Shown here piece after piece: positions 16,523 to 25,391 of a stretch of 64,000 bases of DNA. The stretch's first letter is position 1. Each line of letters starts with the position of its first letter. Made by a program: the position numbers and the translations under genes. This DNA is from M0108 sp044228695 (GTDB taxonomy: Bacteria > Pseudomonadota > Gammaproteobacteria > Chromatiales > Chromatiaceae), in assembly GCA_044228695.1 (NCBI GenBank), contig JBGAUK010000005.1, positions 1 through 64,000 of the forward strand. The letters run 5' to 3'. Below the pieces are notes generated by a model. That model saw only the letters and a program-made list of their open reading frames with translations, was not told where the DNA came from and ran no database searches.

Positions 16523-17584
16523 TCAACTCACCCGGCGCAGCACCCACAGCCCCGCGAGACCAAAGAGCAGGAGCGGCAGGATCGCCGCCAGCCAGGCCGC
16601 CAGGCCGAAATGGATCGCCAGGAAATAAAAGCCGCGACTAACCAGATAGTAGGCCATGCCCAGCATGATACCCAGAAAGAGCCGCACCCCCAGGCCGGTG
16701 CTGCGAGCTGAACCGAAGAGGATGGGGATGGACAGCAGGATCATGGTCAGGATCAGGAAGGGATGCGTGATCTTGGTCCACATCTCGGTCTCGTATTTGC
16801 CCGCATCCTGGCCATTGGCGGTCATGTAGCGGACATACCGCGCCAGGTCCCAGACCGGGAGCGCCTGGGGCTCCACCACCACCAGCCGTAGCAGGGAGGG
16901 GTTGAGCAGCGAGGACCAGGACGTGCTGGCGAGGGGTTGGACCTCGACGCCCTCGTCGGAGATGCGACTGCGGGAGATGCCCGCCAACACCCACTCGCCA
17001 TCGGCATAGTGAGCGACATCGGCGTGGGTGGCGAGGACCAGGCGCCGGTTAGCGTCGGTTTCGTAGATGGAGATATTGCTCAAGCGAGAGCCCGGCAGGA
17101 TCTCCCCGATGTTGATGTAAGAGTCACCATCCCGCGCCCACAGCCCCTGGGGGGTGCGCAGGGTGACCTGGCCGGACTTGACATCACTGCGCCATTGCAC
17201 CGCCGCCTGCTCCGCCGAGGGGGCCACGAACTCGCCCAGGGCCAGGGCCAGCAGGGCGAGCACCAGGCCGGCCTTGAGCGCGGCGAAGAGGATGCGGGCA
17301 ATGGACATGCCGGTGGCCCGCATGGCCACCAGCTCCGAATGGCTGGCCAGCGCCCCCAGGCCCACCAGGGCCCCGATCAGGGTGGCGATGGGAAAGAGGT
17401 GGTAGGCGTAACGTGGGAGACTCAAACCCGCCACTGCCAGGGCATCGGCGAAGCCATACACCTCCCCCAGGTCGTTCACCTCGTCGGCGAGGAGAAAAAA
17501 GGCGATCAGAGGGAGCAGCACCGCCATCGTCAGCAGGGTGCCGCCGATCACGGCCCGGCCTAGGTATCGATCCAGGATCTTCAC
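16523..17584 (-). CDS. lptG: LPS export ABC transporter permease LptG
   Basis: Inner-membrane component of the LptB2FG transporter that extracts lipopolysaccharide and feeds it to LptC/LptA. The 353-residue protein begins MKILDRYLGRAV and has the LptG block GALVGLGALASHSELVAMRATG, three N-terminal helices, a periplasmic jellyroll (QGLWARDGDSYINIGEI), and three C-terminal helices. These features match E. coli LptG rather than LptF. The start is a GTG at 17584. The usual arrangement is lptF then lptG, divergent from pepA; here lptG itself faces pepA and no lptF gene is present in the window. LptFG normally work as a heterodimer, so lptF should exist elsewhere. Confidence 0.94.
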   Translation of the reverse strand: MKILDRYLGRAVIGGTLLTMAVLLPLIAFFLLADEVNDLGEVYGFADALAVAGLSLPRYAYHLFPIATLIGALVGLGALASHSELVAMRATGMSIARILFAALKAGLVLALLALALGEFVAPSAEQAAVQWRSDVKSGQVTLRTPQGLWARDGDSYINIGEILPGSRLSNISIYETDANRRLVLATHADVAHYADGEWVLAGISRSRISDEGVEVQPLASTSWSSLLNPSLLRLVVVEPQALPVWDLARYVRYMTANGQDAGKYETEMWTKITHPFLILTMILLSIPILFGSARSTGLGVRLFLGIMLGMAYYLVSRGFYFLAIHFGLAAWLAAILPLLLFGLAGLWVLRRVS

Positions 17585-17756
17585 ACTTGTTTCCGTCGTC
17601 GGTTTCGGTCCGCGCCCGCGCGATCATGGCCAGGCGGTTCAAGCGGGACGCTGATTTTAGTAGGATGTTCGAATTGGCATCTTAACATCGGTCGGGGCGG
17701 GGGGCGCACCCCAGTCCCCCGCCAGCCTCAACCCCCTACACCAAAAGAGATTTTCC
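17585..17756. promoter_or_regulatory. Divergent promoter region lptG/pepA
   Basis: The 172 bases between the divergent lptG and pepA starts must contain promoters for both. A lower-GC patch (17650-17690, around TTTTAGTAGGATGTTCGAA and CTTAACATCGG) is the best candidate; I could not define matched -35/-10 pairs. Confidence 0.4.
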
Positions 17757-19250
17757 ATGGAATTCAGCATTAAGAGCGGCGACCTGGCGGGGCGTACCAG
17801 CCCCTGCCTCATTCTTGGCGTCTTTGAGAAGCGCCAGTTGCCGGCACCCACGCAGCTCACCGACACAGCCAGTCAGGGCCACCTGAGCCGCATCATCGGC
17901 AAGGGGGACCTGGACGGCGAGGCCGGCCGTACCCTGCTGCTCCATGAGGTACCCGCCCTGGCCGCCGAGCGGGTGCTACTCGTCAGCCTGGGTCCCCAGG
18001 AGAAATACGACCGCAAGACTTACGGCAAGGCCCTAGCCGCCGCCCTCGCCCACCTCAATCAGACCAGTGCCCCGGAGGCCCTCTGCGCCCTGCCCGCCTC
18101 CGCCCCCCCGGACCTGGACCGCTACCTCGCCGTACGCGACGCCGTAACCACGGCCCTCGACAAGGCCTATCGCTACGAGCGCACCAAGAGCGAGAAGAAG
18201 CCGCCCAGCCCCCTCCAGCGGCTTCAGCTCTGGATCCCGGACCCGGCGGAGACGAGCCGGGCCAAGCAGGCCCTGCGCCATGGCCAGGCCATGGCCCGGG
18301 GCGTCGCCCTGGCCAAGGAGCTCGGGAACCTGCCCGGCAACATCTGCACCCCGACCTACCTGGCGGATCAGGCCGAGACCCTGGCCAAGGACTTCCCCGC
18401 CCTCAAGGTCACCATCCTGGAAGAGGCGGACATGGCCAAGCTGGGCATGGGCGCCCTCCTTTCGGTCTCCCGGGGCAGCCGCCAGCCGGCCAAGCTCATC
18501 GTCATGCACCACCGGGGCGGCAAGAAGGGCGCCAAGCCCCTGGTCCTGGTGGGCAAGGGCCTTACCTTCGACGCCGGGGGCATCAGCCTCAAGCCGGGCC
18601 CAGACATGGATCAGATGAAGTACGACATGAGTGGTGGCGCCAGTGTCCTGGGCACGATGCGCGCGGCCCTGGAGTTGCAGTTACCGATCAATCTCATCGG
18701 CATCATCCCCGCCTCGGAGAACCTGCCGGATGGCGACGCCAATAAGCCCGGCGACATCGTCACCAGCCTCTCCGGCCAGACTATCGAGATCCTCAACACC
18801 GACGCCGAGGGCCGCCTCATCCTCTGCGACGCCCTCACCTATTGCGAACGCTTCGAGCCCGCCGCCGTCATCGACATCGCCACCCTCACCGGCGCCATCG
18901 TCGTCGCCCTGGGTCATGTCGCCTCGGGCCTCTTCACGGCGGACGAGGTCTTGGCCGGCGAGATCCTGGCCGCCGGCGACCGCGCCTATGACCGTGCCTG
19001 GCGCATGCCGCTCTGGGAGGACTATCAAAGCCTCCTGGACAGCAACTTCGCCGATATGGCCAACATCGGCGGCCGCGATGGCGGCGCCGTCACCGCCGCC
19101 TGCTTCCTGTCGCGGTACACCAAAAAGTACCCCTGGGCCCACCTGGACATCGCCGGCACCGCCTGGGTCAGTGGCAAGGAGAAGGGGGGAACGGGGCGGC
19201 CCGTGCCCTTGCTCGTCCAGTGGCTGCTCCAGCGCAGTGGCGAGCTCTAA
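17757..19250 (+). CDS. pepA: Leucyl aminopeptidase (M17), cytosol aminopeptidase
   Basis: Zinc/manganese aminopeptidase that releases N-terminal amino acids; in E. coli PepA also binds DNA in Xer recombination and transcription. The 497-residue protein has the usual length. The catalytic domain shows KGLTFDAGGISLKP (K267, D272) and the M17 signature NTDAEGRLIL (D349, E351, R353). The N-terminal Rossmann-like domain is present. ATG at 17757 lies in the standard position. It precedes holC by 60 bases, the conserved gammaproteobacterial order, with a terminator-like hairpin between them. Identification is firm. Confidence 0.96.
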   Translation: MEFSIKSGDLAGRTSPCLILGVFEKRQLPAPTQLTDTASQGHLSRIIGKGDLDGEAGRTLLLHEVPALAAERVLLVSLGPQEKYDRKTYGKALAAALAHLNQTSAPEALCALPASAPPDLDRYLAVRDAVTTALDKAYRYERTKSEKKPPSPLQRLQLWIPDPAETSRAKQALRHGQAMARGVALAKELGNLPGNICTPTYLADQAETLAKDFPALKVTILEEADMAKLGMGALLSVSRGSRQPAKLIVMHHRGGKKGAKPLVLVGKGLTFDAGGISLKPGPDMDQMKYDMSGGASVLGTMRAALELQLPINLIGIIPASENLPDGDANKPGDIVTSLSGQTIEILNTDAEGRLILCDALTYCERFEPAAVIDIATLTGAIVVALGHVASGLFTADEVLAGEILAAGDRAYDRAWRMPLWEDYQSLLDSNFADMANIGGRDGGAVTAACFLSRYTKKYPWAHLDIAGTAWVSGKEKGGTGRPVPLLVQWLLQRSGEL

Positions 19251-19258
19251 ACCCCGCG

Positions 19259-19284
19259 CCCCGGCCGGAGTCACCTGGCCGGGG
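19259..19284 (+). terminator. Hairpin between pepA and holC
   Basis: CCCCGGCC and GGCCGGGG form a perfect 8-bp stem with a 10-base loop just after the pepA stop. There is no T-run. It may attenuate rather than stop transcription into holC. Confidence 0.35.
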
Positions 19285-19310
19285 CCCTCGCGACGCTGGA
19301 GCGCCAGACC

Positions 19311-19748
19311 TTGACCCGCATCGACTTCTATTCCCTGGAGGACGGCAGCCGCGGCGACCGCTTCCTGCTCGCCTGCCGCCTGGCCGATCGCATTTACCAC
19401 AGCGGCCAGGACCCCGTCCGTATTCACATCCGGGTCACGGACCCCAGCCAGGCCGAGCACCTCGACCGGCTGCTCTGGACCTACGACGATCAGAGTTTTC
19501 TACCCCACGGCCGGATCGGTCAAACCGACCCGGAGTTGACGCCCATCCTCATCGGCGACGAACCCCTGGCCGGCCATGACCAGGTGATGATCAACCTGGA
19601 CCCCAGCGTCCCGCCCGGATTCGCCAGCTTCGAGCGCCTCTGCGAACCCCTGGACCCCAACGCCGCCAGCCGCGAGGCCGGCCGGGAGCGTTTTCGCTTC
19701 TACCGCGACCGGGGTTATGACTTGCACCATCACAAAATCAGGCTCTGA
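19311..19748 (+). CDS. holC: DNA polymerase III chi subunit
   Basis: HolC links the clamp loader to SSB through the psi-chi pair. The 145-residue protein shows the family pattern: RIDFY near the N-terminus, ACRLADRIYHSGQ, the LDRLLWTYDDQSFLPHG segment with the conserved W and FLPH, then PILI and a C-terminal FRFYRDRGYDLHHHK. It directly follows pepA, as in most gammaproteobacteria. The start is a TTG at 19311; no ATG or GTG gives the conserved beginning. In many relatives valS comes next, but here a long AT-richer intergenic region follows. Confidence 0.92.
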   Translation: MTRIDFYSLEDGSRGDRFLLACRLADRIYHSGQDPVRIHIRVTDPSQAEHLDRLLWTYDDQSFLPHGRIGQTDPELTPILIGDEPLAGHDQVMINLDPSVPPGFASFERLCEPLDPNAASREAGRERFRFYRDRGYDLHHHKIRL

Positions 19749-20152
19749 GCCAGGTGGACTGCCCGTCAGCCTGCCCGAGATGGCCCAACCTGGACAAGGC
19801 TGAAACACCCTTAGCCGCCTTCATTAAGCCCTTTCCAGCCTGGGGCGGGCGGGAAGGGGTCCCTCGCTTTGCCCACCGGAAATAGTCATTATTTAGTAAT
19901 ATAAATGTCATATACGCCCCCTATCATCCTTGATGATTGGTAGTCAGATTAGATACCCTCACCAAAAACAACTCGCCCGCTTGCCTAATAACTACTAAAC
20001 CAGCAAGAAGCGCGACTTCAGGAATCCCGCAAGAAAATCCAGGCCCCCTGCCGAGTCCTGGGTTATTGATGGGTGTGTGCAAAAGGCAACTCTTTTGCAA
20101 AGAGCAGGCTGCGCCAGCAGCATTTCACTTTAATGCGATTACGGGAAACAAC
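19749..20152. other. Intergenic region with an AT-rich pocket
   Basis: About 400 bases between holC and the small secreted protein gene. The stretch 19880-19990 is strikingly AT-rich for this window (ATAGTCATTATTTAGTAATA, then CATATACG and TTGATGATTGG). It probably holds the promoter of the next gene. An open frame starting at 19937 runs into that gene but its sequence before 20153 looks non-coding. Confidence 0.5.
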
Positions 20153-20416
20153 ATGAAAAAAGTACTTTTTTGCACCTTGCTTCTTCTCACCACGGTTGCC
20201 ATGGCCGCCGAGGATGAGGCCGCATTGAAGCAGCAGATGGCTAAGGATTGCGCCGCCCTCTTTGCCGCTGGCGGCCCCTGCGCCGACCTGGCCAAGGGCA
20301 CCCGGAAATGCACCCGCATGAATGTCGATAAAGGCGGTGCCGCCTGCGTCAGCTTCGAGAAGGCCCATAAGGACTTCTTCGACGCCGGCATGAACGATCC
20401 CATCATCAAGAAGTAA
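20153..20416 (+). CDS. Small secreted protein with four cysteines
   Basis: An 87-residue protein with a clear Sec signal peptide (MKKVLFCTLLLLTTVAMAAE, cleavage likely after AMA at 18). The mature part of about 69 residues is hydrophilic and has four cysteines (C33, C43, C53, C65), enough for two periplasmic disulfides or a metal site, and ends in NDPIIKK. I do not recognise the family. The upstream frame stays open to 19937, but the signal peptide fixes the start at 20153. It stands alone between holC and a pseudogene, preceded by an AT-rich region and followed by a strong hairpin, so it is likely a single-gene transcript. Confidence 0.75.
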   Translation: MKKVLFCTLLLLTTVAMAAEDEAALKQQMAKDCAALFAAGGPCADLAKGTRKCTRMNVDKGGAACVSFEKAHKDFFDAGMNDPIIKK

Positions 20417-20423
20417 GCCTTGA

Positions 20424-20464
20424 TGGGGCCAGGGGGCAGGAACCAAGTTGCCCTCATGGCCCCG
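20424..20464 (+). terminator. Strong hairpin after the small secreted protein gene
   Basis: GGGGCCA pairs with TGGCCCC, and inside it GGGGCA pairs with TGCCCT, enclosing about ten bases. It begins 8 bases after the stop and is followed by GATTTC rather than a full T-run. Confidence 0.5.
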
Positions 20465-20613
20465 ATTTCACCGCCGACCGTTAGCACAAGTTCCTCTTGA
20501 CCTTGGGCCCCCAGCGGGTCGTCTCCCTCGGGCCAAGTGTGGCCTGATCTCGTTGGCGACCATCCCGCCCACCTCCCGCTCGACAAACTTCAAGGCATAG
20601 CCGACTTAGCGGT

Positions 20614-20912
20614 TTATCCAGGATCAGGCGTGGACGCCGAGAAAGCGGGCGAGCCATGGCGCGAACTGCCCCACGTGCCCCAGTGAAAATCGCGGAAAAC
20701 CTCGTCGAGGCTGTCGGCCTTGAGGATAGGTTCCGACCAGCTCAACAGGGTGTCGGCACTGGCCAGGCGCTGGCGCATGGCCGGCATGGGGGGCCAAACT
20801 TGGCGGTCACCAGACCCAGGAGGATGTCTGCAATGGCTTCCTGGCGGCCTTCGCCGTAAACCGCCTGATAAAAGCGGGTGATGAGGCGCGCCAGCCCCTC
20901 GTCGCAGCCCTA
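20614..20912 (-). pseudogene. Frameshifted remnant of a Rpn/PD-(D/E)XK transposase-like nuclease
   Basis: On the minus strand one frame reads GCDEGLARLITRFYQAVYGE and then a helical GRQEAIADILLGLVTAKFGPP. After a shift near 20790 a second frame continues MPAMRQRLASADTLLSWSEPI and LKADSLDEVFRDFH. Joined, this resembles the C-terminal region of Rpn-like/DUF4351 nucleases (FG.LP..RL..A....L..W....L.A.SLDEVF). The N-terminal catalytic part is missing. It occupies most of the 520-base gap between the small secreted protein and ychF; the other 200 bases show nothing. Family assignment is tentative, decay is clear. Confidence 0.5.
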
Positions 20913-20939
20913 GCACGCAGCGCCCAGCAAGCCGCCTCT

Positions 20940-22031
<1,092 letters not shown>

Positions 22032-22124
22032 GGCGTTGATTGAGCTCGTAAAGGCTGAAAGGGAGAAGGAAGGGGACAGAGGATGGGGCGGTAGCCCGCC
22101 GGGGTCGCGGCGTGACCGGGGGCG

Positions 22125-22153
22125 GGGGCGTCGGCATGGCGAGCCGACGCCCC
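22125..22153 (-). terminator. 11-bp hairpin downstream of the manC-type gene
   Basis: GGGGCGTCGGC pairs perfectly with GCCGACGCCCC around a seven-base loop, starting 14 bases beyond the stop of the minus-strand gene that ends at 22167. No T-run. It may end that transcript or protect its 3' end. Confidence 0.45.
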
Positions 22154-22166
22154 GCGCGACCGGCCC

Positions 22167-23651
22167 CTAATCCTTGGAGTTGCGTTTGTAAACGTCCTCG
22201 AAACGCACGATGTCGTCCTCGCCCAGGTAGGAGCCGGACTGGACCTCGATGATTTCGAGGGGCAGGGAGCCGGGGTTCTCCAGGCGATGCTTTGCGCCCA
22301 CGGGGATGTAGGTGGACTGATTCTCGGTCAGGAGGAAGACGCGGTCCTCGTTGGTCACGCGGGCGGTGCCGGAGACCACGATCCAGTGCTCGGCACGATG
22401 GTGATGCATCTGCAGGGACAGGGTCTCGCCGGACTTGACGGTGAGGCGCTTGACCTGGTAACGCTCGCCATGGTCGATGGACTCGAAATCGCCCCAGGGC
22501 CGGTGGGATCGCTGATGGTGCCGCAATTCCCGCCGCTGGGTGCGTTGGAGGTGTTGGGTGACGGCCTTGACATCCTGGGCGTGCTCCTTGCTGACCACCA
22601 GCACCGCATCCGGCGTCTCGACCACCACCAGGCCATCGACCCCAATGACGGCCACCATGCGGTGCCGGGCCACCAGCAGGTTGTTGTGGGCGTTGTGGAC
22701 AAAGGCGTCGCCATCCAGGACATTGCCCTCCTCGTCCTGATCGCGGACCTCCCAGAGGGACGACCAGGCGCCGACATCGGACCAGCCCACGGCCAGGGCC
22801 AGCACCAGGGCGGAGGCGCCGGGGGCGGCCTTCTCCTCGGACAGGTGTTCCATGACGGCATAGTCGATGGAATCGCTGGGACAGGCATGGAAACTGTCCG
22901 GGTCCAGGCGTAGGAAGATGCCGTCATGCTCGCCCTGGGCGACGGCGCGTCCGGCGGCGGCGGCGATGTCGGGTCGGAATTGCTGGATCAGGCCCAGCCA
23001 CACCGAGGCCCGCATCATGAAGAGGCCGCTGTTCCAGAAATAGTCGCCGGATTCCAGATAGGCCAGGGCCGTCTCCGCGTCCGGCTTCTCGACGAAGGCC
23101 CGCAAGCCGAAGGCGGACCCCGCCAGGTCCGGCGCCGGGATGGCCGCGCCCTGGCGGATGTAGCCATAGCCGGTCTCCGGCTTGGTCGGGACGATGCCGA
23201 AGGTCACCACATGCCCCTGGGCGGCCAGGGTGAAGCCATCCGCCACTACCTGGCGGAAGCCCGCCTCGTCGCGCATCGTGTGATCCGCCGGCATGACCAG
23301 CAGCACGGGGTCCTGGCCCTCGCGGCTGGCGACCAGGGCCGCGGCGGTGAGGGCCGGGGCCGTGTTGCGCCCCTCGGGCTCCAGGATAATGGAGGCCGGC
23401 TCCCGCTGGATGAGGCGAAACTGCTCGGCGACCAGGAAGCGATGCCCCTCGTTGCAGACCACCACGGCGTCCGCGACCCCGATGCCGAGACGCGGATGCT
23501 CGCGATCGAGCCCATCGAGCCGGCGCACCGTCTCCTGCAGCATGGTGTGCTCGCTGGTCAGGGGCAGAAACTGCTTAGGGTAGGCCTCCCGCGACAGGGG
23601 CCAGAGACGGGTGCCGGAGCCGCCGGACAGGATCACGGGTTGCAGGCGCAT
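22167..23651 (-). CDS. manC: Mannose-1-phosphate guanylyltransferase / mannose-6-phosphate isomerase
   Basis: Type II bifunctional enzyme making GDP-mannose and interconverting fructose-6-P and mannose-6-P. The 494-residue protein begins with the nucleotidyltransferase signature LSGGSGTRLWPLSREAYPKQF and contains FVEKPD and the NSGLFMMRA segment. The C-terminal cupin domain (HHHRAEHWIVVSGTARVT, IPVGAKHRLEN) carries the isomerase activity. GDP-mannose feeds O-antigen, exopolysaccharide or mannosylation, which could include the GT2/GT39 cluster at 2.7-8 kb (inference). The gene stands alone, divergent from the gcv operon and followed by a hairpin. algA/cpsB are alternative names for the same family. 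Confidence 0.93.
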   Translation of the reverse strand: MRLQPVILSGGSGTRLWPLSREAYPKQFLPLTSEHTMLQETVRRLDGLDREHPRLGIGVADAVVVCNEGHRFLVAEQFRLIQREPASIILEPEGRNTAPALTAAALVASREGQDPVLLVMPADHTMRDEAGFRQVVADGFTLAAQGHVVTFGIVPTKPETGYGYIRQGAAIPAPDLAGSAFGLRAFVEKPDAETALAYLESGDYFWNSGLFMMRASVWLGLIQQFRPDIAAAAGRAVAQGEHDGIFLRLDPDSFHACPSDSIDYAVMEHLSEEKAAPGASALVLALAVGWSDVGAWSSLWEVRDQDEEGNVLDGDAFVHNAHNNLLVARHRMVAVIGVDGLVVVETPDAVLVVSKEHAQDVKAVTQHLQRTQRRELRHHQRSHRPWGDFESIDHGERYQVKRLTVKSGETLSLQMHHHRAEHWIVVSGTARVTNEDRVFLLTENQSTYIPVGAKHRLENPGSLPLEIIEVQSGSYLGEDDIVRFEDVYKRNSKD

Positions 23652-23818
23652 GGATTCGCTTCCTGGTGAGGATCAAAAGAGGCTGGGATTATACCTGCCT
23701 GGAAGGCTATCGGGTTCCCGTTCCACGAGGAAGTTTGAGCGGGTGCCGCGTCCCGCCCTTCCCTTTTCGGCCATCTGACGGCATCCTTTACCTCCATTGC
23801 CATTTGGAGAAGCCCACC

Positions 23819-24925
23819 ATGGGTCATCGCACCCCCCTTTTCGCGGAACACCAGCGCCTGGGCGCCCGCATCGTGCCTTTTGGCGGCTGGGACATGCCCC
23901 TGCACTACGGCTCCCAGATCGAGGAGCACCTGGCGGTGCGCGCCGGGGCGGGGATCTTTGATGTCAGCCACATGCGGGCCTTGGATATCACCGGGAGCGG
24001 GGCGCGGGACTTTCTGCGCCGGCTGCTGGCCAACGACGTGGCCAGGCTCCGGGAGCCGGGCAAGGCCCTCTATAGCTGCATGCTGAATGAGGCCGGGGGC
24101 GTCCTGGACGATCTCATCGTCTATTTCCGGGGGCCGGAGCGCTATCGGCTGGTGGTCAACGCGGGGACGGCGGACCAGGATCTTGCCTGGATTCAGACCC
24201 AGGCCCAGGGCCGGGAGGTTGCCATCCAGCCCCGGACGGACCTGGCCATGATCGCCGTCCAGGGGCCGGAGGCCCGGCGGCTGGCGGCCCCGCGTCTGCC
24301 GCCGGAGTTGCGGGAGCCGGCCCTGGCCCTGGCGCCCTTTTTTGGCCTCGGCGACGGGGACTGGTTCGTCGCCCGCACCGGCTACACCGGCGAGGATGGC
24401 TTCGAGATCCTGCTACCGGCGGACCAAGCGGCGGGCCTCTGGCTGGGCCTGGTGGCGGATGGGGTGGTCCCTTGTGGCCTGGGGGCGCGTGATACCCTCC
24501 GCCTGGAGGCGGGCATGAACCTTTACGGCCAGGACATGGACCAGGACACCATTCCCCTGGAGGCCGGACTCGACTGGACCCTGGCCTGGGAACCCGCCGG
24601 GCGGGATTTCATCGGCCGCGCGGCCCTGGAGGCCCGGCGGTCCGCCGGAGGCCTGAGCCGCTTTGTCGGCCTGCTGCTCACAGGGCGTGGCGTCCTGCGC
24701 GCCCACCAAGGGGTACTGGTGGGAGGGCGCGAGGCGGGGATCATCACCTCTGGCGGTTACGCCCCCAGCCTGCAAAGATCTATCGCCCTGGCGCGCCTGG
24801 CCCCCGGCATCGCCTTGGCCAGCGGCGACCCCTGCGAGGTGGATATCCGTGGCAAGCCGACGGCGGCCCGGCTGGTCAAGCCCCCCTTCGTGCGTCAGGG
24901 TACCATCCGCATCGACTTGGATTAG
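23819..24925 (+). CDS. gcvT: Glycine cleavage system T protein (aminomethyltransferase)
   Basis: Transfers the methylene group from aminomethyl-lipoyl H protein to tetrahydrofolate, releasing ammonia. The ATG at 23819, preceded by GGAGAA, gives 368 residues starting MGHRTPLFAEHQRLGARIVPFG; an upstream in-frame start at 23666 adds nonsense sequence. Family blocks seen are FGGWDMPLHYGS, FDVSHMRALDI, the folate-site ML NEAGGVLDDLIVY, and GYTGEDGFEI. First gene of gcvT-gcvH-gcvPA-tpx-gcvPB-dgkA. I looked for a glycine riboswitch in the 167-base leader and found no convincing aptamer. Confidence 0.95.
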   Translation: MGHRTPLFAEHQRLGARIVPFGGWDMPLHYGSQIEEHLAVRAGAGIFDVSHMRALDITGSGARDFLRRLLANDVARLREPGKALYSCMLNEAGGVLDDLIVYFRGPERYRLVVNAGTADQDLAWIQTQAQGREVAIQPRTDLAMIAVQGPEARRLAAPRLPPELREPALALAPFFGLGDGDWFVARTGYTGEDGFEILLPADQAAGLWLGLVADGVVPCGLGARDTLRLEAGMNLYGQDMDQDTIPLEAGLDWTLAWEPAGRDFIGRAALEARRSAGGLSRFVGLLLTGRGVLRAHQGVLVGGREAGIITSGGYAPSLQRSIALARLAPGIALASGDPCEVDIRGKPTAARLVKPPFVRQGTIRIDLD

Positions 24926-24987
24926 AATCGCCGGGTCAGGGACCTCGGGTCCCCCATCGGCAAGCAAACCTATTAGGAGGAGACCCC

Positions 24988-25377
24988 ATGAGCCAAGTGC
25001 CCAGCGAGCTGAGATACACCAAGGATCACGAATGGGCTCGGGACAATGGCGACGGCACCCTGACCGTCGGCATCACCGACCATGCCCAGGAGGCCCTGGG
25101 GGATCTGGTCTTCGTCGAGGTGCCGGAGCAGGGACGCGAAGTCGCCCTGGGCGAGGCCTGCGCCGTGGTCGAGTCCGTCAAGGCCGCCTCGGACATCTTC
25201 AGTCCCCTGGCGGGCACCGTGGCCGAGGTCAACGGCGCCCTGGCCGACGCCCCGGAACGCATCAACGAAGACCCCTATGGCGAGGGCTGGATATTCAAAC
25301 TCGTCCCGGCGGACGCCAGCGCCTTTGCTGGCCTGCTGGACCCTGATGCCTATGCCGCCCTCCTGGATGACGACTAA
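24988..25377 (+). CDS. gcvH: Glycine cleavage system H protein
   Basis: Lipoyl carrier that shuttles the aminomethyl group between P, T and L proteins. The 129-residue protein has the standard length. The lipoylation site is K65 in VVESVKAASDI, with LGDLVFVEVPEQG and NEDPYGEGWIFKL as family blocks. An excellent ribosome-binding site, AGGAGGAG, precedes the ATG at 24988. It sits 62 bases after gcvT and 14 bases before gcvPA. Confidence 0.97.
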   Translation: MSQVPSELRYTKDHEWARDNGDGTLTVGITDHAQEALGDLVFVEVPEQGREVALGEACAVVESVKAASDIFSPLAGTVAEVNGALADAPERINEDPYGEGWIFKLVPADASAFAGLLDPDAYAALLDDD

Positions 25378-25391
25378 CCCGAGCGCCACCC

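Noticed and set aside
23652..23818. Possible glycine riboswitch upstream of gcvT
   Set aside because: I looked for the tandem aptamer consensus and found only isolated GGAGA-type words that double as the ribosome-binding site; the leader is also short for a tandem aptamer.
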